Origin: DATBFX01 sp036558305
Lineage (GTDB): Bacteria; Chloroflexota; Chloroflexia; Thermomicrobiales; UBA6265
Direction: 5' to 3'
Assembly: GCA_036558305.1 (NCBI GenBank)
Contig: DATBFX010000008.1
Coordinates: 17,675-81,674, forward strand
DNA length: 64,000 nucleotides
Under the pieces are notes generated by a model. It saw only the letters and a program-made list of their open reading frames with translations. It searched no databases and was not told where the DNA came from. Position numbers and translations under genes: made by a program. Shown piece by piece: positions 59,843 through 64,000 of the stretch. Each line of letters begins with the position of its first letter. Position 1 is the first letter of the stretch.

Positions 59843-60949
59843 CTATGAAGCGGCGATTCGAGACGCGACCTCGTCGCCGAAGCGCGACGTGGTGGCGCCG
59901 GTTTGGCCGGTCGCGGCGATGTCGGGCGTGCGGACCGCATCCTCGATCGTCGAGCGGACGGCGTGTTCGACGGCGTTCGCCTCGGCGTCGAGACCGAGCG
60001 AGAGGCGGAGGAGCATCGCCAGCGACATGATGGTCCCGGTCGGGTTGGCGCGGCCTTGGCCCGCCATGTGCGGCGCGCTGCCGTGGATCGGTTCGTAGAC
60101 GCCGCGCCGTCGCCGGTCGGAACCGGCGCGGGGCGCGCCGATGCTGGCCGAGGGGAGGAGCCCGATCGAGCCGGCGAGGACGGACGCCTCGTCGGTGAGG
60201 ATGTCGCCGAACATGTTCTCCAGGACGACGACGTCGAACCGGGCCGGTTGGCGGATCAGGCGCATCGACATCGCATCGACCAGGACGTGCTCGAGCTCCA
60301 CGTCCGGAAACTCGGCGGCGACGCGCGTGACGACCTCGCGCCAGAGTCGCGAGGTGGCCAGGACGTTGGCCTTGTCGACGCTGGCGACCTTCTTCTTGCG
60401 GCCGCGGGCGAGTTCGAAAGCGAGACGGCTGACGCGCTCGATCTCGTGCTCGCGATAGACCATGGTGTCGACCGCGGCCTGACCGCGGCGTTCGCGCCAT
60501 TGCCGGGAGGGGCGGCCGAAGTAGATCCCCCCGGTGAGCTCGCGCACGACCATCACGTCGACGCCCTTGACGATCTCCGGTTTCACCGGCGAGGTGTCGG
60601 CCAGCGCATCGTAGACGGCGACGGGGCGGAGATTGGCGTAGAGCCCCATCCCTTTGCGCAGGGCGAGGAGACCGCGCTCCGGGCGACGGGCGACCTCGAT
60701 CGCGTCCCACGTCGGTCCGCCGACGGCACCGAGGAGGACGGCGTCGGCCTGCTGGCAGCGCGTGAGGTCTTTGGCGCGAAGCGGCACGCCGTAGGCGTCG
60801 ATCGCGGCGCCGCCGATGTGGACCTCGAAGGTCTCGAAGCGGTGACCGAAGCGGGCGGCGACGGCGTCGAGCGACGTGATGGCTGCGGCGACGATCTCCG
60901 GTCCGACGCCGTCGCCCGGCATGAGCGCGATGGTGGCGGTGATCCCCAC
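59843..60949 (-). CDS. leuB: 3-isopropylmalate dehydrogenase
   Basis: The 368-residue protein matches isopropylmalate dehydrogenases: GDGVGPEIV at the start, LLGAVGGP, VVRELTGGIYFG, VDAMSMRLIRQPARFDV and the NAD motif PIHGSAPHMAGQ. It oxidises 3-isopropylmalate in leucine synthesis. The start is a GTG at 60949 with GGAG seven bases upstream. The frame upstream is open but not coding-like. No other leucine genes are nearby. The gene is divergent from a GNAT gene. Confidence 0.95.
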   Translation of the reverse strand: MGITATIALMPGDGVGPEIVAAAITSLDAVAARFGHRFETFEVHIGGAAIDAYGVPLRAKDLTRCQQADAVLLGAVGGPTWDAIEVARRPERGLLALRKGMGLYANLRPVAVYDALADTSPVKPEIVKGVDVMVVRELTGGIYFGRPSRQWRERRGQAAVDTMVYREHEIERVSRLAFELARGRKKKVASVDKANVLATSRLWREVVTRVAAEFPDVELEHVLVDAMSMRLIRQPARFDVVVLENMFGDILTDEASVLAGSIGLLPSASIGAPRAGSDRRRRGVYEPIHGSAPHMAGQGRANPTGTIMSLAMLLRLSLGLDAEANAVEHAVRSTIEDAVRTPDIAATGQTGATTSRFGDEVASRIAAS

Positions 60950-61057
60950 TGAGGTGCTCCCGAAACTCGGTCGCGATTCGGCGCGACCGGCGAGCGGGCG
61001 ACACGACCTGTTCGCCCGCGGCCAAACCGCGCGATCATAAACCGAGTGGGTGTCAGC

Positions 61058-61675
61058 ATGCCGCCCGATGAGCAAAGGAGCGCGTCGAACGCGATGATCA
61101 GCGGTGAGCGACTGCGGTTGCGACCGATCCGGCGCAGCGATTTGCCGATCCTCCGCGCCTGGTTCGACGATCCGGAGACGACGCGCTTCTGGGGACAACC
61201 CGCTCCCCTGGTTGCCGAGGACCTGTTCGAGACCGACCTCGCCGGACGCTTCCGTCGTTTCGACGAGGCGGGTTACTTCATGACCGAGTTGAACGACGGC
61301 ACGCCGATCGGCCGCATCGAATACGAGCGACTCGATCCGATCGCCAGATCGGCGGAGGTGATGATCCTGATCGGCTCGGAGGAGGGGCGCGGTCGGGGGT
61401 TCGGAACCGAGGCGATGGTGGCGTTGCTCGGCTACCTGTTCCACCAGCGTAACCTGTACCGGGTCTCGTTGTCGGTCATCGCCTGGAACGAGCGTGCGAT
61501 CCGGTCGTACCAAAAGGTCGGGTTCGTGGAGGAAGGGCGGCTACGGGACGACCTGTTTTTCGACGGCCGGTACCACGATCAGGTGGTGATGTCGATCTTG
61601 CGGGACGAATTCGAGGCGCGGTGGTCGGCCCCCCCGGCCCCCCAATCCTGGGGGGTGAAGGAGTCATGCCGCTGA
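61058..61675 (+). CDS. GNAT family N-acetyltransferase
   Basis: The 205-residue protein is a RimJ/RimL-like GNAT domain: LRLRPIRRSDLPIL, IGSEEGRGRGFGTEAMVALLGYLF (acetyl-CoA loop) and NERAIRSYQKVGF. The start may be 61058, or the MISGE start at 61094. The last 16 residues (SAPPAPQSWGVKESCR) come from a palindromic element at 61627-61735, so the natural C-terminus would be about residue 189. The acceptor is unknown. Confidence 0.85.
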   Translation: MPPDEQRSASNAMISGERLRLRPIRRSDLPILRAWFDDPETTRFWGQPAPLVAEDLFETDLAGRFRRFDEAGYFMTELNDGTPIGRIEYERLDPIARSAEVMILIGSEEGRGRGFGTEAMVALLGYLFHQRNLYRVSLSVIAWNERAIRSYQKVGFVEEGRLRDDLFFDGRYHDQVVMSILRDEFEARWSAPPAPQSWGVKESCR

Positions 61676-61735
61676 GGAACAGTCCTCAAGACCCCCCTCT
61701 CGTCTCCCCCCAGGATTGGGGGGCCGGGGGGGGCC
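61627..61735. repeat. Palindromic element, type D
   Basis: The 29-base arm at 61627-61655 and the 30-base arm at 61706-61735 are complementary except for one extra base, forming a C/G-rich stem around a 50-base loop. It overlaps the end of the GNAT gene and holds its stop codon in the loop. Confidence 0.85.
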
Positions 61736-61872
61736 AATTCGGCGCACGCATGAGCGGCGTGGGAAGATGCGGTCGTGCGGCGGGGCGAGGAAGAGGTCGC
61801 GTTCACGATTCAGGGTCGGTTGCGGGACCACGGTTCTATGCTATGGCAGGGTGTTGATTGCAGTCTCGCGCG

Positions 61873-62246
61873 ATGAGCCCGAGGCGCGCGGAAGCGGTCC
61901 AGCGCCTCGCCCAACGCCGGCGCCTGCGCGACCTGCTGCCGCCACGGGACGCTGCGCTCGCCGTCGCCTCCTGGGTCGACGCGGATTCCCACACCGCCAA
62001 CGAACTGGAGGGTCGCGCCTCACTTTGCCGCGGGCCGGGATCGGCAGTTGGGGCGAGCTGGCGGAGTTGCTGCCGGTCGACGAGGCGGGGTTGATGCGGA
62101 CCCTCGTCTCGCTGCAAGAGCGGCGGGTGATCATCGCCGAACCCGTTGCCCCCGAACCCCAGATCGAAACGGGGCGGCGCGGTATCGGTCAGCTCTCCGA
62201 GGTCGACCTCTGCGCCCTCCTCGATCCGGACCGGCCCGAAGCCTGA
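61873..62246 (+). pseudogene. Frameshifted hypothetical gene with a winged-helix-like end
   Basis: Two overlapping frames both have high G/C at third positions. Frame 1 from ATG 61873 reads SPRRAEAVQRLAQRRRLRDL and VASWVDADSHTANELEGR. Frame 2, one base off, takes over around 62011-62025 as LTLPRAGIGSWGELAELLPVDEAG and continues to the TGA at 62246. Joined, they give about 123 residues with a helix-turn-helix look, but no family I recognise. A one-base loss or sequencing error fits best. Confidence 0.45.
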
Positions 62247-62316
62247 GCCGGCTCGATCAGCGCGTCTGGGCCTCGGCGTCGGGACGTTGCGCGCGATCGG
62301 TCCTCCGCGGGCCGTC

Positions 62317-63306
62317 CTACGTTTGCCGAAGGTCGATGACCGTGCCGGACTTCCGTAAGACGGTGCGATAGAACCAGGGCGCGGCGAGCGAGACGTAGAT
62401 GCGGCCTTCCAATTCGTCGATCAGCCGCTGCGGGATTCCCCCCGCCCCGACGGTGGCCCCGGCGATGGCGCCGGCGATGGCGCCGCGGGCATCGGTCGCG
62501 CCACCGGCGTTGACGGCGGTGAAAACGGCGTCCTCGAACGCGGCGGCACTCATCGCCGCGTAGAGGGCGGTGGCCACCACCGGAGCGGCGGCGAGGTCGC
62601 TGCCGAGTCGCGGGATGGCGGTTGCCGCGGGTTCGCCGGCGGCGAAGAGCGAGGCGGCACGGTCCAACTCCGCGGCGACCGAACCGACGTCGACGAACGC
62701 GGCGGTCGTCCTCGCCCAATCGGCCGCGGGCACCTCGCGGCGGGCGGCGAGTTGGACGGCAAAGGCGACGGCGGTGGTGGCGGCGATGGCGAGCGGACTG
62801 CCGTGGGTGAGGCGGGTGACGAGTTCGGCGTCGGCGCGGAGATCGACCGGGTGCAAGGGACCGATGGCGTGGATGAGACCGATCGGGATACCGCGGGCCG
62901 CGACGTCGCCGGTTGCCGGGTCGTCCTCGTCGATGGGTACCTGGTAGTCCAGCGTCTCGGCCGAGCTGGCGAGCGAGGCGAGGGTGGCGTTGCCCATCCA
63001 ACGTTTCGACTCGCCGGCGGCGAGGAATCCCAGGCGGGCGCCGATGTTGTCGGCGTCGAGTTCACCGTGGTTGGCGGTGAAAGACTCGACGATGCAGAGG
63101 GCCACCTCTGACTCGTCCGTGAACTCGCCGGCCTTGATCTCCGCGCCTTCGGGGAAGATGCGCTGGTGGTAGCCGTCGATCGTCCCGAATCGTTCCTGGA
63201 TGCGCGCCGCACTCCAACCGGCGACCGGCATGCCGAGCGCATCGCCGATCGCCATGCCCAGCAGGGCGCCGAGAAACCGCTCCTGATCCGCTCCTTTGTT
63301 CGCCAT
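62317..63306 (-). CDS. ADP-ribosylglycohydrolase family protein
   Basis: The 329-residue protein has the family start GALLGMAIGDALGMP, the acidic motif FTDESEVAL, and late AGGATDARGAIAGAIAGA. True ADP-ribosyl hydrolases have DT in the last motif, whereas this has TDAR, so metal binding is plausible but activity is less certain. Members remove ADP-ribose from proteins or nucleic acids or act on crystallin-like substrates. The ATG at 63306 is chosen over a GTG four codons upstream. Confidence 0.85.
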   Translation of the reverse strand: MANKGADQERFLGALLGMAIGDALGMPVAGWSAARIQERFGTIDGYHQRIFPEGAEIKAGEFTDESEVALCIVESFTANHGELDADNIGARLGFLAAGESKRWMGNATLASLASSAETLDYQVPIDEDDPATGDVAARGIPIGLIHAIGPLHPVDLRADAELVTRLTHGSPLAIAATTAVAFAVQLAARREVPAADWARTTAAFVDVGSVAAELDRAASLFAAGEPAATAIPRLGSDLAAAPVVATALYAAMSAAAFEDAVFTAVNAGGATDARGAIAGAIAGATVGAGGIPQRLIDELEGRIYVSLAAPWFYRTVLRKSGTVIDLRQT

Positions 63307-63410
63307 GGTCCCATCCACCTCGATCGACGTGATTCCTTCGCCGCGCGTTGCCGACCGATTGTCGGATGCAACGGTCTATGGATGCCACGTATCCCGGCCG
63401 GCGCAGGCCG

Positions 63411-64000
63411 TCAGGGCAGGGCGAGGATGGTTTGCACCTCGAAGCTTTGGGCCAGCGATGAGACGCGGTAGCCGAACTCGCCGGTGAGGTAACCGGTGGC
63501 GCGTTCCAGCGTGTGGCCGGCCGCCGCCCAGAGCCCGCGGTGGTACTCGAAGGCGATCGTCGGACGCCACCGCCCGAGCGTCTCCCGCGCGCCGACCAGG
63601 GCGGCGAAGTCCTCGCCCTCGAGATCCGTCTTGATCAGGCTCACGTCGGCGAGCCCGACCTCCGCGACCAGGGCGTCGATGGTCGTGGTCGCGACCGCGA
63701 CGACCTCGCCGGTCGCGGTCGGCGGGCGGTGGAAGCTGGCGTTGCCCTGGTTGCTATCGCCCGCGTCGGGGACGACGAGCCGCCGCCGCCCGGCGCCGGC
63801 GGAGACCGCGAACCGCGCCGCCGCGACGTTGGCCAGGCCGTTGAGCCGGCAGTTCGCCGCCAGGCGGTCGGCCAACCGCCCGACCGGTTCGATCGCCAGG
63901 ACGCGGCCGTGGGGAGCGACGCGGGTGGCCATCGGGCAGGCGTGGCAGCCGACGTTGGCACCGGCGTCGATCACGTCGTGGCCGGGCCGCAGCAGCGGGA
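63411..64000 (-). CDS. FkbM-type methyltransferase, 5' end outside window
   Basis: At least 195 residues are visible. The sequence begins beyond the window edge: LLRPGHDVIDAGANVG is the SAM-binding motif I of FkbM enzymes, followed by AIEPVGRLADRL, LIKTDLEGEDF and PTIAFEYHRG. The frame stays open to base 64000, so this is the C-terminal part. FkbM family members O-methylate sugars or polyketides. A partner gene should lie outside the window. Confidence 0.85.
   Translation of the reverse strand, partial: PLLRPGHDVIDAGANVGCHACPMATRVAPHGRVLAIEPVGRLADRLAANCRLNGLANVAAARFAVSAGAGRRRLVVPDAGDSNQGNASFHRPPTATGEVVAVATTTIDALVAEVGLADVSLIKTDLEGEDFAALVGARETLGRWRPTIAFEYHRGLWAAAGHTLERATGYLTGEFGYRVSSLAQSFEVQTILALP

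Overview
The window is a 64 kb piece of a GC-rich bacterial chromosome with very strong G/C bias at third codon positions, which is why so many long antisense reading frames exist. I see no rRNA, tRNA, CRISPR array, prophage or transposase. The gene content suggests a Chloroflexota bacterium close to Thermomicrobia/Sphaerobacter: an F420-type luciferase-like oxidoreductase and an F420-type PPOX protein, GerW without other sporulation genes, a solitary Flp pilin, a c-di-AMP receptor, CehA/McbA and phosphotriesterase-like hydrolases, and PotB/PotC-type importers. This placement is inferred, not proven.

Layout. 1-4.1 kb: membrane protein with a TIG domain, AI-2E-type permease, and a DUF2278 plus lamin-tail protein. 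4.1-15 kb: a catabolic island with a Gfo/Idh/MocA oxidoreductase, PHP esterase, sugar isomerase, divergent enolase-superfamily dehydratase, a complete ABC importer with a Tat-exported binding protein, a phosphotriesterase-like hydrolase and a DUF1992 gene. 15-19.5 kb: stress proteins (PRC/DUF2382, CsbD), an OmpR-type two-component system and a four-helix membrane protein. 19.5-26 kb: LLM oxidoreductase, an ABC exporter whose permease has an in-frame TAG, DUF3303 and YHS proteins, a GGDEF-EAL protein and a PPi-type phosphofructokinase. 26-37 kb: DUF4132 operon, MFS pump, large metallohydrolase, secreted protein, ureohydrolase and double-VOC protein. 37-52 kb: ThDP enzyme, PPOX protein, a second secreted paralogue and second DUF3303 protein, GAF/PAS histidine kinase, aminotransferase, ferredoxin-NADP-type reductase, two MFS transporters, phosphoesterase, URO-D-like protein and trpS. 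52-64 kb: HxlR regulator, GerW, Flp pilin, mobA, a leader RNA with an intrinsic terminator before a SWIM-domain gene, c-di-AMP receptor operon, creatininase/aconitase-X operon, nagZ, leuB, GNAT, a frameshifted gene, an ADP-ribosylglycohydrolase-like protein and a truncated FkbM methyltransferase.

The most distinctive non-coding feature is a set of palindromic intergenic elements of at least seven sequence types. Several sit exactly on gene ends and supply stop codons, and two encode the C-terminal tail of the preceding protein. The best candidates for undescribed biology are these elements, the 4-14 kb catabolic island, the creatininase-aconitase X operon, the DUF4132 operon, the small gene coupled to the c-di-AMP receptor, the attenuator-like leader before the SWIM gene, and a family of secreted proteins present twice.
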